Assembly: GCA_964541525.1 (NCBI GenBank)
Contig: CAZIQF010000007.1
Coordinates: forward strand, 1-64,000
Length of the DNA stretch: 64,000 nucleotides
Direction: 5' to 3'
Origin: UBA1737 sp964541525
Lineage (GTDB): Bacteria > Bacillota_I > Bacilli_A > ML615J-28 > CAG-313
Shown in pieces: positions 16,725 through 25,741 of the stretch (position 1 is the first letter of the stretch; every line of letters begins with the position of its first letter). Both the position numbers and the translations under genes were made by a program. The notes under the pieces were generated by a model. That model was not told the origin of the DNA and ran no database searches. It saw nothing but the letters and a program-made list of their open reading frames with translations.

Positions 16725-17978
16725 ATGTTTGATGAAGAATTATATAAATTACAACTAGAAGAACTAAAACAATATGGTGATAAGCTAGGTTATATTCCGC
16801 TTAAAATGATTATCGAAGTTCTAGCTAATGATGATGATGAATTACTTGATAATGTAATTAACTATTTGGAAAATAACAATTATGAAGTCACAAGAGATGA
16901 AGAAGACGAACCTAAATTAGTTGATGATATTATTATTGATGATTTAGAAGATGATCTTGATGATTTAGATGATAAAGAACCTGATGATGAAGATTTGATT
17001 ATTGAAGAAGCGGAAATCAAAGTATCTGATTTTGATAATATCGATGCTACTCCATATCAATCTGATGATATTGTTAAAATGTATTTACACGAAATTGGAC
17101 AAGTTGAATTATTGAATATAACCCAAGAATTAGAGCTTGCAAGACAAGTCCAAGATGGGTTAATGGCTAAAGAAAAGAAAGAACAATGTGAAAAGTCGGG
17201 AAAAGTTTTATCAACTGAAGAATTAAGTGAACTAAATGAAAAAATTGAAATTGGTAAGGGTGCTCAAGACATTTTAATTGAATCAAACTTAAGATTAGTT
17301 GTTCATATTGCAAAGCGTTATAAGACAAGAGGTTTACCACTTTCTGATTTAATTCAAGAAGGAAATATGGGATTAATGAAAGCGGTACTAAAATATGATC
17401 CAACCAGAGGTTTTAAATTTTCAACATATGCTACTTGGTGGATTCGTCAATCAATTACTAGAGCGATTGCCGATAAGGGACGTAATGTTCGAATACCAGT
17501 TCATATGCATGAATGTATTAATCGTTTAACCAAGACTCGAAGAAGATTAGTTCAAGAATTACATCGTGAACCTTCTTTAGAAGAAATTGCTGATGAAATG
17601 AAATTACCAGTTGAAAAAATTGTTGAATTACAACGTGTAGCTCAAGATTCTATTTCATTTGATAATGCCGTAGGTGATGAAGAAGATTCAACTTTGATTG
17701 ATTTAGTTGCAGATGAAAATACGCTTAACCCACTTGAATATACGGAAAAAACTTTATATCGTGAAGAAATTGATGAGGTATTACAAACACTTACACCACG
17801 TGAGGAAATGGTTATTAGATTAAGATATGGTATCGCAGTTGATCGCAGCCATACTTTAGAAGAAGTGGGAAAGATTATGGGAGTTACTCGTGAACGCGTC
17901 CGTCAAATTGAAGCTAAGGCTCTATCACGTTTACGTCATCATCAAAGAATGAATCGTTTAAAACAACATGTCGAATAA
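16725..17978 (+). CDS. Primary-type sigma-70 factor, paralogue upstream of glyS
   Basis: 417 aa. Has a region 1.1-like N-terminal domain, a long Asp/Glu-rich linker (about 65-105), region 1.2 (DDIVKMYLHEIG), region 2 (NLRLVVHIAKRYKTRGL, LIQEGNMGL, FKFSTYATWWIRQSITRAI), region 3 and region 4.2 (VTRERVRQIEAKALSRLRH). Promoter-contacting residues in WWIRQ-ITRAI and the H/E of PVHMHE are kept, so it should read similar promoters. It departs from the housekeeping sequence just after region 2.4 (ADKGRNVR where SigA has ADQARTIR). GGAGTG lies 10 bases before the ATG at 16725; an ATG at 16707 overlaps this site. It has its own terminator. Confidence 0.85.
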   Translation: MFDEELYKLQLEELKQYGDKLGYIPLKMIIEVLANDDDELLDNVINYLENNNYEVTRDEEDEPKLVDDIIIDDLEDDLDDLDDKEPDDEDLIIEEAEIKVSDFDNIDATPYQSDDIVKMYLHEIGQVELLNITQELELARQVQDGLMAKEKKEQCEKSGKVLSTEELSELNEKIEIGKGAQDILIESNLRLVVHIAKRYKTRGLPLSDLIQEGNMGLMKAVLKYDPTRGFKFSTYATWWIRQSITRAIADKGRNVRIPVHMHECINRLTKTRRRLVQELHREPSLEEIADEMKLPVEKIVELQRVAQDSISFDNAVGDEEDSTLIDLVADENTLNPLEYTEKTLYREEIDEVLQTLTPREEMVIRLRYGIAVDRSHTLEEVGKIMGVTRERVRQIEAKALSRLRHHQRMNRLKQHVE

Positions 17979-18001
17979 GCAGCATATTTGCTGCTTTTTA
18001 T
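17977..18001 (+). terminator. Terminator after the first sigma-70 gene
   Basis: Stem AAGCAGCA/TGCTGCTT with a 4-base loop and T-run, overlapping the stop codon. Confidence 0.9.
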
Positions 18002-18039
18002 TATATAAATAATTTGTCGATGTCTTTCTTTTCTTTTTT

Positions 18040-18069
18040 TTGGTAAAGAATTAATGAATGTGGTATAAT
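18040..18069 (+). promoter_or_regulatory. Promoter of glyS-dnaG-rpoD
   Basis: TTGGTA (18040-18045), 18 bases, TATAAT (18064-18069) with extended TGG. Confidence 0.6.
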
Positions 18070-18119
18070 AAGAAAGAATTATAAACAAATAGAAAAATAT
18101 TAGAAGGTGGTGTAAAAAT

Positions 18120-19493
18120 ATGGAAATGTCAATGGAAAAATTTGTAGCATATTTAAAACAATTAGGATTTGTTTATCAAGGAAGTGAAATTTATGGGGGT
18201 CTTGCAAATGCTTGGGATTATGGTCCACTAGGAGTGGAACTTAAAAACAATATAAAAAAAGCATGGTGGAAAGATTTTGTCCAATGTCATCCGTTGAATG
18301 TGGGGTTAGATGCGGCTATTTTAATGAATCCTGAAACATGGGTAGCATCAGGACATGTCGGTGGTTTCTCCGATCCACTAATCGATTGTAAAGAATGTCA
18401 TAGTCGTTATCGTGCAGATAAGTTAATTGAAGACTTTACAGGTGGTAAAGAAACAGGCGATGGTTGGGATAATGATCGAATTTATCAATTTTTAGTTGAT
18501 AATAAGATTTGTTGCCCAAAATGTAATGCTTTAAACTATACACCGATTAGAAAATTTAATTTAATGTTTGAAACTCATCAAGGTGTAGTTGAAGAAGCTA
18601 AATCAGTTGTTTATCTTCGTCCTGAAACTGCTCAAGGAATTTTTGTTAATTTTAAAAATGTTCAACGTACTACTAGAAAAAAAGTCCCATTTGGAATTGG
18701 TCAAATTGGTAAATCATTTAGAAATGAAATTACTCCAGGTAACTTTATTTTTAGAACACGCGAATTTGAACAAATGGAATTAGAGTTTTTCTGTAAACCA
18801 AATACTGATTTAGAATGGTTTGCTTATTGGAAACAATATTGTTTGGATTTTTTAACTAAACTTGGATTAAAGAGTGAACTTATAAGATGGCGTGATCATA
18901 AACCAGAAGAATTGAGCTTCTATTCTAAAGCTACTACTGATGTCGAATTTAAATTTTTCTTTGGTTGGGGAGAATTGTGGGGAATAGCTGATCGTACTAA
19001 TTATGATTTAGGTGTTCATCAAAAACATTCAGGTGCATCGCTAGAATACCTAGATCCAGAAACTAATGAAAAATATTTACCATATGTTGTGGAACCTAGC
19101 GTTGGTGTAGAAAGATTATTACTAGCAGTTTTAACTAATGCATACGAAGAAGAAGTATTGGAAGGTGGAGAAACAAGAGAAATTTTACATCTTCATCCAG
19201 CTTTAGCTCCAGTTAAAATTGCAGTATTACCATTAGTTAATAAATTAAATGAGCTAGGAATGGAAATTTATCAAAACCTTGCAAAAGATTTTATTTGTGA
19301 ATATGATACTAGTGGTAAAATTGGTAAACGTTATCGTCGCCAGGATTCAATTGGTACTCCATATTGTGTAACAGTTGACTTTGATACTTTGGAAAAAGGG
19401 TTAGTTACGGTTAGAGATCGTGATACAATGCAACAAGAAGTTGTAAAAGTTGAAGATTTGAAAGCATATTTTACTGGAAAATTTGGTTTTTAA
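18120..19493 (+). CDS. glyS: Glycyl-tRNA synthetase (homodimeric class II type)
   Basis: 457 aa. Charges tRNA-Gly. This is the single-chain dimeric enzyme, not the alpha2beta2 GlyQ/GlyS type found at this place in Bacillus. Seen: SEIYGGLANAWDYGPLG at the N-terminus, a zinc site of CKEC and CPKC pairs, RPETAQGIF, class II motif 2 (FRNEITPGNFIFRTREFEQMELEFF), motif 3 near VEPSVGVERLL, and a C-terminal anticodon-binding domain. GAAGGTGG precedes the ATG. No T-box leader is seen in the 140-base gap. Leads the glyS-dnaG-rpoD-trmK-nif3 group. Confidence 0.96.
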   Translation: MEMSMEKFVAYLKQLGFVYQGSEIYGGLANAWDYGPLGVELKNNIKKAWWKDFVQCHPLNVGLDAAILMNPETWVASGHVGGFSDPLIDCKECHSRYRADKLIEDFTGGKETGDGWDNDRIYQFLVDNKICCPKCNALNYTPIRKFNLMFETHQGVVEEAKSVVYLRPETAQGIFVNFKNVQRTTRKKVPFGIGQIGKSFRNEITPGNFIFRTREFEQMELEFFCKPNTDLEWFAYWKQYCLDFLTKLGLKSELIRWRDHKPEELSFYSKATTDVEFKFFFGWGELWGIADRTNYDLGVHQKHSGASLEYLDPETNEKYLPYVVEPSVGVERLLLAVLTNAYEEEVLEGGETREILHLHPALAPVKIAVLPLVNKLNELGMEIYQNLAKDFICEYDTSGKIGKRYRRQDSIGTPYCVTVDFDTLEKGLVTVRDRDTMQQEVVKVEDLKAYFTGKFGF

Positions 19494-19516
19494 AAATAAT
19501 AAGATAGGAGGAAGGC

Positions 19517-21322
19517 ATGATTCCATATAGTATTAGACGTAGAATTATTGATGAAACTAATATCGTTGAAGTAGTATCTGAATATATCCCATTAACTAAA
19601 AAAGGGAATAGTCATTTTGGAATATGCCCATTCCACGATGATAATCATCCATCAATGAGTGTTAGTAATAAAGTTAAGATGTTTAATTGTTTTAGTTGCA
19701 CTGCAAAAGGTAATGTCATTGACTTTGTTTCTCGCTATGAAAATATTTCAATTGATCAAGCAACAGTAAAATTAGCAAATCGCTTAGGAATTGTTATCAA
19801 AAAAGATGTTAGTAGACAAGATGAAAAACAAGAACGTCTACTAAAAGTTATGAAAGAAGCAAGCGACTTCTATGCATTTATTTTAAAAAATAGTGAAGAA
19901 GGAAAAGTTGCGTTAAAGTATTTAAAAGATCGTGGTATTTCTAATGAAATAATTGAGCGTTTTAAAATTGGTCTTTCACCTTCGCTAAAAGATGGATTAT
20001 ACTCATTTTTATCAAAAAAAGGTTACTCTGAACTTGATCAAATTGAACTTGGACTTGTTAAATCGGATAATAATCAAGTATATGATGTTTTCAGACAACG
20101 AATTATGTTTCCACTTACTGATAAGTATGGTAATGTAGTTGGATTTAGTGGTCGAATTTATACAGATAGTAATCAAGCTAAGTATATTAATTCTAGTGAA
20201 AATGTTGTATTCCACAAAGGTGAAGTACTTTATAATTTACATAATGCGGCTTTATATGCAAGAAAACTTGATAAGGTTTATATTTTTGAAGGATTTATGG
20301 ATGTAATTGCTGCCGAAAGAGCTAATATCTTGAATGGAATTGCAACAATGGGAACAGCTCTTACCAAAGAACATATTGCCGATATTTTAGCTTTGACTAA
20401 AAAGATTGTTTTGTGTTTTGATGGTGATGTTGCTGGAATTAATGCGATGAAAAAAGCAGCAATGTTACTTGCTAATTATAATATCATTCCTGATGCGGTT
20501 GTATTACCTAATAATTTGGATCCCGATGAATATTTAAAAGCATATGGTGCTGCTGCACTTAATACATATTTGACTACGCAAGCTCGCAATGTATATAGTT
20601 GGTTGTATGATCTTGCGATTAAAGATTTAATAATTAATGATATTACAAGTATTGAAAAGTTTAAGAAGAGTGTATTTGAATTTATTTCATTCTCAAAGCA
20701 GGAGACAATTGTTCAATTTTATTTAGCTAAGCTTGCTAATGATTTAAATATTGAACTTACAACAATTCAAGGTGACTATTCTAAGGTTGTTACTTCTTTT
20801 AATAATCATAATTCATTTAACCAAGTTCCAGTGTCAAACCAAGATAATCGTCATAATCAAGTTGTAATTGAAGATATTAGTGTGCCAAAAAAAATCAAAA
20901 AAGCTTACCAAATTGTTATCAAACATTGTTTATTTGACAATCGTTGTTTATTAAAGTATTTAGAAGCGACTAATAATTCTTATATTAGTGAAGAGTTAAA
21001 TATTGAGTTTTCAATAATTGATTTAATCCATGATGAACAGGTACTTGCTGCTAATTTAGAATTAAATATTTCACCAGATAAAATTAATTTAAAAGCGTTA
21101 GCTCAAGATGAAATCTATAATGCGTACGTTCAAAAAATTTTAGATGATCAGTTCATTGATATCACTAATCAAGAGGATTTTAATCAAAGTTTAAACGAAA
21201 TTATTCGTTTTATTAATAAAAACTATACACGTGAGTATAAAAATCGCGTTTTAAAAGGGGATAAGTCTGCCTTTTCTGATTTTATTAATTCAAAAAAAGC
21301 AGAAGAAATGGAAATAAAATAA
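19517..21322 (+). CDS. dnaG: DNA primase
   Basis: 601 aa, normal length. Makes RNA primers for replication. The N-terminal zinc-binding domain has C37-P-F-H40 and C58-x2-C61 (CHC2 type). The core has the GFSGRIY and YNLHNA blocks. The TOPRIM domain has VYIFEGFMDVIA and the acidic CFDGDVAG motif. The C-terminal region (after about 430) is the DnaB-binding part and is poorly conserved. AGGAGG precedes the ATG. dnaG followed by a sigma-70 gene is the classical macromolecular-synthesis order. Confidence 0.97.
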   Translation: MIPYSIRRRIIDETNIVEVVSEYIPLTKKGNSHFGICPFHDDNHPSMSVSNKVKMFNCFSCTAKGNVIDFVSRYENISIDQATVKLANRLGIVIKKDVSRQDEKQERLLKVMKEASDFYAFILKNSEEGKVALKYLKDRGISNEIIERFKIGLSPSLKDGLYSFLSKKGYSELDQIELGLVKSDNNQVYDVFRQRIMFPLTDKYGNVVGFSGRIYTDSNQAKYINSSENVVFHKGEVLYNLHNAALYARKLDKVYIFEGFMDVIAAERANILNGIATMGTALTKEHIADILALTKKIVLCFDGDVAGINAMKKAAMLLANYNIIPDAVVLPNNLDPDEYLKAYGAAALNTYLTTQARNVYSWLYDLAIKDLIINDITSIEKFKKSVFEFISFSKQETIVQFYLAKLANDLNIELTTIQGDYSKVVTSFNNHNSFNQVPVSNQDNRHNQVVIEDISVPKKIKKAYQIVIKHCLFDNRCLLKYLEATNNSYISEELNIEFSIIDLIHDEQVLAANLELNISPDKINLKALAQDEIYNAYVQKILDDQFIDITNQEDFNQSLNEIIRFINKNYTREYKNRVLKGDKSAFSDFINSKKAEEMEIK

Positions 21323-21359
21323 ATAATTTATAAATATCTATAGGAAGGGATTGGGGGAA

Positions 21360-22541
21360 ATGTTAGATATAGATAAATATGAGGGGCAAATTTCGTCAAT
21401 AAAAAAGTTCGCTGAAGCAAATCAGTATGTTACCATAAGCTATATTAATAAAATCTTCAATTCACCAACTGAAGAATTGTTTGATGAAATTGAAGAATAC
21501 TTAGATGGTGAAGGAATTGAAATTATTCGTGATGCTGATGATTTGTTTTTAGATGAACCAACTGATGATCAATTGTTAGCTGAGTACAATCAATCTTTAG
21601 ATGAAGAAAAAACAGAAAGCGAAATTAAAACTGATGCAGTTACGTTAGATCCGGTAAAAGCATATTTATTGGATATTGGTCGTGTTGATTTACTAGATGC
21701 AAGTGAAGAAGTATATTATGCTGAGCAAATTCAAAAAGGAAATCGTGCTGAAAATGCTCTCCTTAATAAGAAAAATCTTACAGAAACACAAATTCAAGAG
21801 TTAAAAGAACTTTCTAAAAATGGTATTGCTGCAAGACAAATATTAATCGAATCTAATTTAAGATTAGTTGTATCAATTGCTAAGCATTATTTAAATCGAG
21901 GTTTATCTTTTATGGACTTGATTCAAGAAGGAAATTTAGGCCTAATCAAGGCTGTATATCGCTTTGATCCGACTAAAGGCTTCCGATTTTCAACCTATGG
22001 TACTTGGTGGATTAGACAATCAATTACTAGAGCTATTGCTGATCAAGCGAGAACGGTTAGAATTCCGGTCCATATGGTTGAAGCAATTAATAAATTAAAT
22101 AAAGAACGAACTAGGCTAACTCAAAAACTAAAACGAGAACCAACTAATGGAGAATTAGCAATCGAAATGGGAATAACTGAAAAGAAAGTTGAATACATTA
22201 TTCAAATAGCTCAGGATACAATTTCTCTAGATACATCGATTGGTGATGATGAGGAATCAGTTTTAAGTGATTTATTAATCGATACTTCATTAATTAGTCC
22301 GATGCAGTATGCTGAAAATCAGTTATATAAAGAACGCATCGATGCTTTACTTGCTACCCTAACACCTAGAGAAGAGCAAATAATTAAACTTAGATACGGG
22401 TTAATTGATAATATTCAACATACATTAGAAGATATCGGTCGCGAATATGGAATCACGAGAGAGCGAGTAAGACAAATTGAGATTAAGGCCATTAGAAGGC
22501 TTAGACATCCGTCACGAATTAAAATACTAAAGGAGAATTAA
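21360..22541 (+). CDS. rpoD: RNA polymerase primary sigma factor (positional SigA)
   Basis: 393 aa. Full sigma-70 layout: region 1.1-like N-terminus, region 1.2 (DPVKAYLLDIGRVDLL), region 2 (NLRLVVSIAKHYLNRGL, FRFSTYGTWWIRQSITRAIADQARTVR), region 3 (PVHMVEAINKL) and region 4.2 (ITRERVRQIEIKAIRRLRHPSR). The ADQARTVR and LRHPSR segments match housekeeping SigA better than the first paralogue does, and the place after dnaG is that of sigA, so this is my choice for the main factor. The ATG at 21360 has AGGAAGG 11 bases upstream; a TTG at 21351 is possible. Confidence 0.92.
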   Translation: MLDIDKYEGQISSIKKFAEANQYVTISYINKIFNSPTEELFDEIEEYLDGEGIEIIRDADDLFLDEPTDDQLLAEYNQSLDEEKTESEIKTDAVTLDPVKAYLLDIGRVDLLDASEEVYYAEQIQKGNRAENALLNKKNLTETQIQELKELSKNGIAARQILIESNLRLVVSIAKHYLNRGLSFMDLIQEGNLGLIKAVYRFDPTKGFRFSTYGTWWIRQSITRAIADQARTVRIPVHMVEAINKLNKERTRLTQKLKREPTNGELAIEMGITEKKVEYIIQIAQDTISLDTSIGDDEESVLSDLLIDTSLISPMQYAENQLYKERIDALLATLTPREEQIIKLRYGLIDNIQHTLEDIGREYGITRERVRQIEIKAIRRLRHPSRIKILKEN

Positions 22542-22542
22542 T

Positions 22543-23214
22543 ATGTTATCATCAATAAGATTAATCACTGCTTTAGACTGGATAAATCAAACTGATACTT
22601 TAGCAGATGTAGGTTGTGATCATGGCTATCTTGCGATTGCTGCTCTTGAAAAAGGAATTAGTTTTGTTCAGTTAATTGATAATAAACAAGGACCACTTGA
22701 TGTCGCTTATCAAAATTTAGATAAAAACGGATTACTTGAGTGTTCGAATGTTTTATTAACATTAGGTGATGGATTAAGCTTACTTGATGAACGGGTTAAT
22801 ACTGTTGCAATTTTGGGTATGGGTGGCGAACTTATTGCTAAAATTTTAGAAGAAGGTAAGATAAAAAGTACCAATGTAAAGCAGTTTATTTTGGAAGCAA
22901 ACACTAAAATATCACTTTTAAGAAAATATTTATTAACGAATAATTACCTAATCGTTGGGGAAAAAATTGTAAAAGAAAATAATAAGTATTATGAATTATT
23001 ATTAGTAAAAAAAAGTGATCAAACTATAGTGTTTGATCAAAAAGATTTAATATTTGGCCCAATTTTACGCAAAGAACAACCGGTTTTGTTTAAGGAAAAG
23101 TGGCTAAAAATATATCAAAAATATTTACGCATTATTAACACTTCAAAAGTTGAAGTACCTAAAATTAAGATAGAATTAGCTCTGATTAAAGAAGTATTAA
23201 ATATAGAAGAATAA
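22543..23214 (+). CDS. trmK: tRNA (adenine-22-N1)-methyltransferase
   Basis: 223 aa, normal length. Methylates A22 of tRNA using S-adenosylmethionine. The SAM site is ADVGCDHGYLAIAAL. The segment ILGMGGELIAKIL is the family hallmark, followed by LLRKYL. The start lies one base after the rpoD stop with AAGGAG inside the end of rpoD, so translation is coupled. trmK-nif3 after sigA is the same order as yqfN-yqfO of Bacillus. Confidence 0.92.
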   Translation: MLSSIRLITALDWINQTDTLADVGCDHGYLAIAALEKGISFVQLIDNKQGPLDVAYQNLDKNGLLECSNVLLTLGDGLSLLDERVNTVAILGMGGELIAKILEEGKIKSTNVKQFILEANTKISLLRKYLLTNNYLIVGEKIVKENNKYYELLLVKKSDQTIVFDQKDLIFGPILRKEQPVLFKEKWLKIYQKYLRIINTSKVEVPKIKIELALIKEVLNIEE

Positions 23215-23223
23215 GAGGTTATC

Positions 23224-24006
23224 ATGGCAAAAGTTATTGATATTGTTAACTATTTAAAAGAAAAATATCCGTTAGAACTTGCATCTAGTTTTGATGAAGG
23301 TAAAATTGGATTACAATTTGGTAATCAATCTAAAACTGTTCAAAAAATTATGCTTGCTTTAGATGGTACATATGAAGTTATTAAAGAAGCAATTGATAAT
23401 AATGTCGATTTATTAATAACTCATCATCCGTTTATGTTTTCACCATTACTTCATTTAGATTATCAATCACCACTTGGCAAAAAATTATTATTGGTATTTA
23501 AACACGAATTAAATATTTTTGCGATGCATACTAATTTTGATTGTGCTAATAACGGAATGAATGATCTTTTAGCAAGTAAATTACAATTAGATAATGTTTC
23601 ATTTGATAGTCATTGCCCTGAAAATGAACGATTTTTAAGAATTGGTGATGTCGAACCAATTAAACTTCATGAACTAGCAGTAAAAGTAAAAACGATTTTT
23701 AATGAAGATTATGTGAGAATCGTTGGTAATCCTGATGCGATGATTAAAAAAGTAGCTATTTTAGGTGGAGCTGGTAGTTCTTATATCATTAATGCAAAAA
23801 AACTTGGTTGTGATTGCATTATTACTGGGGAAATTAGGCATAACCATGCACTTGATGCGATTGATTATCATATGAATGTAATTGAAGTTAGTCATAGTGT
23901 TGAAGCAAATTTTAAAGAATATGTGAAAAAAGATTTAGAGGAAGTTTTTAAAGATGTTGAAGTATTAATTGCTTCAAATGATAAAAATCCTTTCTTATGG
24001 ATATAA
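23224..24006 (+). CDS. Nif3-like dinuclear metal centre protein (YqfO family)
   Basis: 260 aa, the compact Nif3 form without the inserted PII-like domain present in Bacillus YqfO (about 370 aa). The metal ligands are visible in LLITHHPFMF and AMHTNFDC at the N-terminal half and ITGEIRHNHAL with EVSHSVE near the C-terminus. Often annotated as GTP cyclohydrolase I type 2, but the function is not established. Nine bases after trmK, AGAGG before the ATG. Confidence 0.9.
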   Translation: MAKVIDIVNYLKEKYPLELASSFDEGKIGLQFGNQSKTVQKIMLALDGTYEVIKEAIDNNVDLLITHHPFMFSPLLHLDYQSPLGKKLLLVFKHELNIFAMHTNFDCANNGMNDLLASKLQLDNVSFDSHCPENERFLRIGDVEPIKLHELAVKVKTIFNEDYVRIVGNPDAMIKKVAILGGAGSSYIINAKKLGCDCIITGEIRHNHALDAIDYHMNVIEVSHSVEANFKEYVKKDLEEVFKDVEVLIASNDKNPFLWI

Positions 24007-24041
24007 AAAATAGCCTATTTCTTTCGAAATAGACTTTTTTT
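24005..24041 (+). terminator. Bidirectional terminator between nif3 and the ferredoxin gene
   Basis: Stem CTATTTC/GAAATAG flanked by A-run and T-run; serves both convergent genes. Confidence 0.8.
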
Positions 24042-24045
24042 ATTG

Positions 24046-24213
24046 TTATTCTTCAACAATAGCACTCATTGGGCAACCTGCTTCACAAGCACCGCAATCA
24101 ATACATTGGCTTGCATCGATTACATAGATATCGCCTTCGCTAATACATCCTACTGGACATTCAGCTGCACAAGCACCACATGCTACGCATGCATCAGTAA
24201 TTTTTCTTGGCAT
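24046..24213 (-). CDS. 2[4Fe-4S] ferredoxin
   Basis: 55 aa, clostridial type. Two mirrored cluster motifs: C9-x2-C12-x2-C15-x3-C19-P and C37-x2-C40-x2-C43-x3-C47-P. A low-potential electron carrier in the cytoplasm. GGAGGTT lies 7 bases before the ATG, and it has its own good promoter and terminator, so it is an independent, well-expressed gene. It is the only free ferredoxin in the window and is a natural candidate electron donor to the Rnf complex at 11.7-16.7 kb (inference). Confidence 0.95.
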   Translation of the reverse strand: MPRKITDACVACGACAAECPVGCISEGDIYVIDASQCIDCGACEAGCPMSAIVEE

Positions 24214-24248
24214 AATATTTAACCTCCATGATAAATAATTATAGGGAA

Positions 24249-24277
24249 ATTATACCTTAAAAATTTATCTTTAGCAA
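24249..24277 (-). promoter_or_regulatory. Sigma-A-type promoter of the ferredoxin gene
   Basis: On the minus strand TTGCTA (24277-24272), 17 bases, TATAAT (24254-24249). Confidence 0.75.
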
Positions 24278-24329
24278 GTATTATGATTAAATTTTTAGTT
24301 GAAGCATCAAAATAAAAATTTCTATTTAA

Positions 24330-24358
24330 TTGCTTATTTAGATTTTTTTTGTTATAAT
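24330..24358 (+). promoter_or_regulatory. Sigma-A-type promoter of yneF
   Basis: TTGCTT (24330-24335), 17 bases, TATAAT (24353-24358) with extended TGT. Confidence 0.75.
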
Positions 24359-24390
24359 TATAGCAAATTTATTATAAAGGAGATATTAAA

Positions 24391-24609
24391 ATGATTGATT
24401 GGTGGGTTGGCTTAATTATTGGAATTGTATGTTTACTTGTTGGATTTGTAGTTGGTTTCTTTGTAATTAAAACTGTGTTTAAGAAACAACTTGAAAAGAA
24501 TCCTCCAATTAACAGAGATATGATTCGTGCTATGTTTATGCAAATGGGGCGTAAACCATCTGAACGTGACATTACAAAAGTAATGGAAGCAATGAATAAA
24601 TATCAATAA
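24391..24609 (+). CDS. yneF: UPF0154 membrane protein YneF
   Basis: 72 aa. One N-terminal membrane helix (about 5-28), then a conserved cytosolic part PPINRDMIRAMFMQMGRKPSE that defines UPF0154. Function unknown; widespread in low-GC Firmicutes. AAAGGAG before the ATG, own promoter, followed by a terminator. Confidence 0.9.
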   Translation: MIDWWVGLIIGIVCLLVGFVVGFFVIKTVFKKQLEKNPPINRDMIRAMFMQMGRKPSERDITKVMEAMNKYQ

Positions 24610-24638
24610 AAGCATACAATGATTAAATTGGTCATTGT

Positions 24639-24685
24639 GAGGTTGTTGACAAATGTGAATGTCAGCAACCTCAATTTTAATTTGG
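24639..24685 (+). terminator. Terminator after yneF
   Basis: Long stem GAGGTTG-TGACA with TGTCA-CAACCTC (24639-24672) followed by a moderately T-rich stretch. Confidence 0.7.
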
Positions 24686-24707
24686 AAAAACCGATTATAA
24701 ATATACC

Positions 24708-24747
24708 AAAAAACCTATCTCTACTAGAAAGGGCAAGATAGGTTTTT
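24708..24747 (-). terminator. Terminator of plsY (possibly bidirectional)
   Basis: Stem AAAAACCTATCT/AGATAGGTTTTT around a 15-base loop. On the minus strand it follows plsY and ends in a T-run; the plus strand also ends in five T. Confidence 0.75.
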
Positions 24748-24770
24748 AATAATATTCTCCAATGATTAAT

Positions 24771-25490
24771 TTAATCCTCTTTTTTATTTTCCTCAGTAAT
24801 AATAAAAGCAGGTTCTGCGCTATTCTTAATCGCTTTAAAATTTACTTTTGATTCAGTTTTATTAACGATTCGCTTAAAATTAGGAATATGCTTAACAAAA
24901 ATAAAGATATTGATAAAAATTAGGATAACGATAAAGTAAATATCAGCTCTTAATAAATGATTACTTAAATAAGAAGATGAATCACTAAAGATTAGCGATG
25001 CAATTAAACATGAAAGGCAGGTTAAACAAGAACCTAAAGATACATATTTAGAAATGCCGACAGTTAATAAAAAAGCTACTAAGCCAATTAAAAAAGTTAA
25101 TGGCGAATAGAAAAGAACAATTCCTGCAGCAGTGGACATCCCCTTTCCGCCTTTAAACTTCGTAAAGATGGGAAATAGGTGACCTAAGAAAGCGGCAATT
25201 CCGTATATTAGAGGATGAATTATAAAACTAAAGTTTTCATAGTCAAAATTGAAAATATTTTTATCCATTAGAAATACAATGACTCCACCTTTTAGTGCAT
25301 CTAAGAAAAAAACTAATAGCCCCCATTTAAAACCTAAGACTCTAAATGCATTAGTAGCTCCCATATTTTTGCTACCATGTTCTCTAATATCAATTCCTTT
25401 AGTTAATTTGCTGATTACTAAGGCCCAAGGAATCGAACCTAAAATGTAAGCTAAAATTAAAAATGCGATTTGGATTAAGATTCCATTCAA
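24771..25490 (-). CDS. plsY: Acyl-phosphate glycerol-3-phosphate acyltransferase
   Basis: About 239 aa. Transfers the acyl group from acyl-phosphate to glycerol-3-phosphate, the first step of phospholipid synthesis, in the membrane. Family motifs: GSIPWALVISKL, REHGSKNMGATNAFRVLG, KGGKGMSTAAG. About five helices. A charged C-terminal tail of roughly 40 residues exceeds the ~195 aa Bacillus protein. The start is uncertain: AAAGAG lies 9 bases before a TTG at 25490, while an in-frame TTG at 25499 abuts it. No ATG is available. It lies next to parE as in Bacillus, but on the opposite strand. Confidence 0.9.
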   Translation of the reverse strand: MNGILIQIAFLILAYILGSIPWALVISKLTKGIDIREHGSKNMGATNAFRVLGFKWGLLVFFLDALKGGVIVFLMDKNIFNFDYENFSFIIHPLIYGIAAFLGHLFPIFTKFKGGKGMSTAAGIVLFYSPLTFLIGLVAFLLTVGISKYVSLGSCLTCLSCLIASLIFSDSSSYLSNHLLRADIYFIVILIFINIFIFVKHIPNFKRIVNKTESKVNFKAIKNSAEPAFIITEENKKED

Positions 25491-25687
25491 ATTAATCAAC
25501 TCTTTTCTTTATCATATTTTATAGTTATCTAATTATACATTATTAAATTATAAAAATGTTAGAAAAAGCCCATTTTTTTATCCAAATATTCGATCAAAAT
25601 TGATAATAAAAGATGTAATTTTTTTATATTAAAAGTAAAAAATATACTATTTTATCTTGGTTTTACTTATATATTTTTTCAAATTAC

Positions 25688-25716
25688 TTGCAAAAAAAAA
25701 TGAATTATGATACAAT
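25688..25716 (+). promoter_or_regulatory. Sigma-A-type promoter of parE-parC
   Basis: TTGCAA (25688-25693), 17 bases, TACAAT (25711-25716) with extended TGA. The rest of 25500-25687 is A+T-rich and shows nothing else I can support. Confidence 0.7.
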
Positions 25717-25741
25717 AATAAAAAAGGTATAGGAGGTTATT

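Noticed and set aside
24637..24741. Open GTG frame of about 34 codons between yneF and plsY
   Set aside because: It runs through two terminator hairpins, has no ribosome binding site and shows no recognisable protein pattern.
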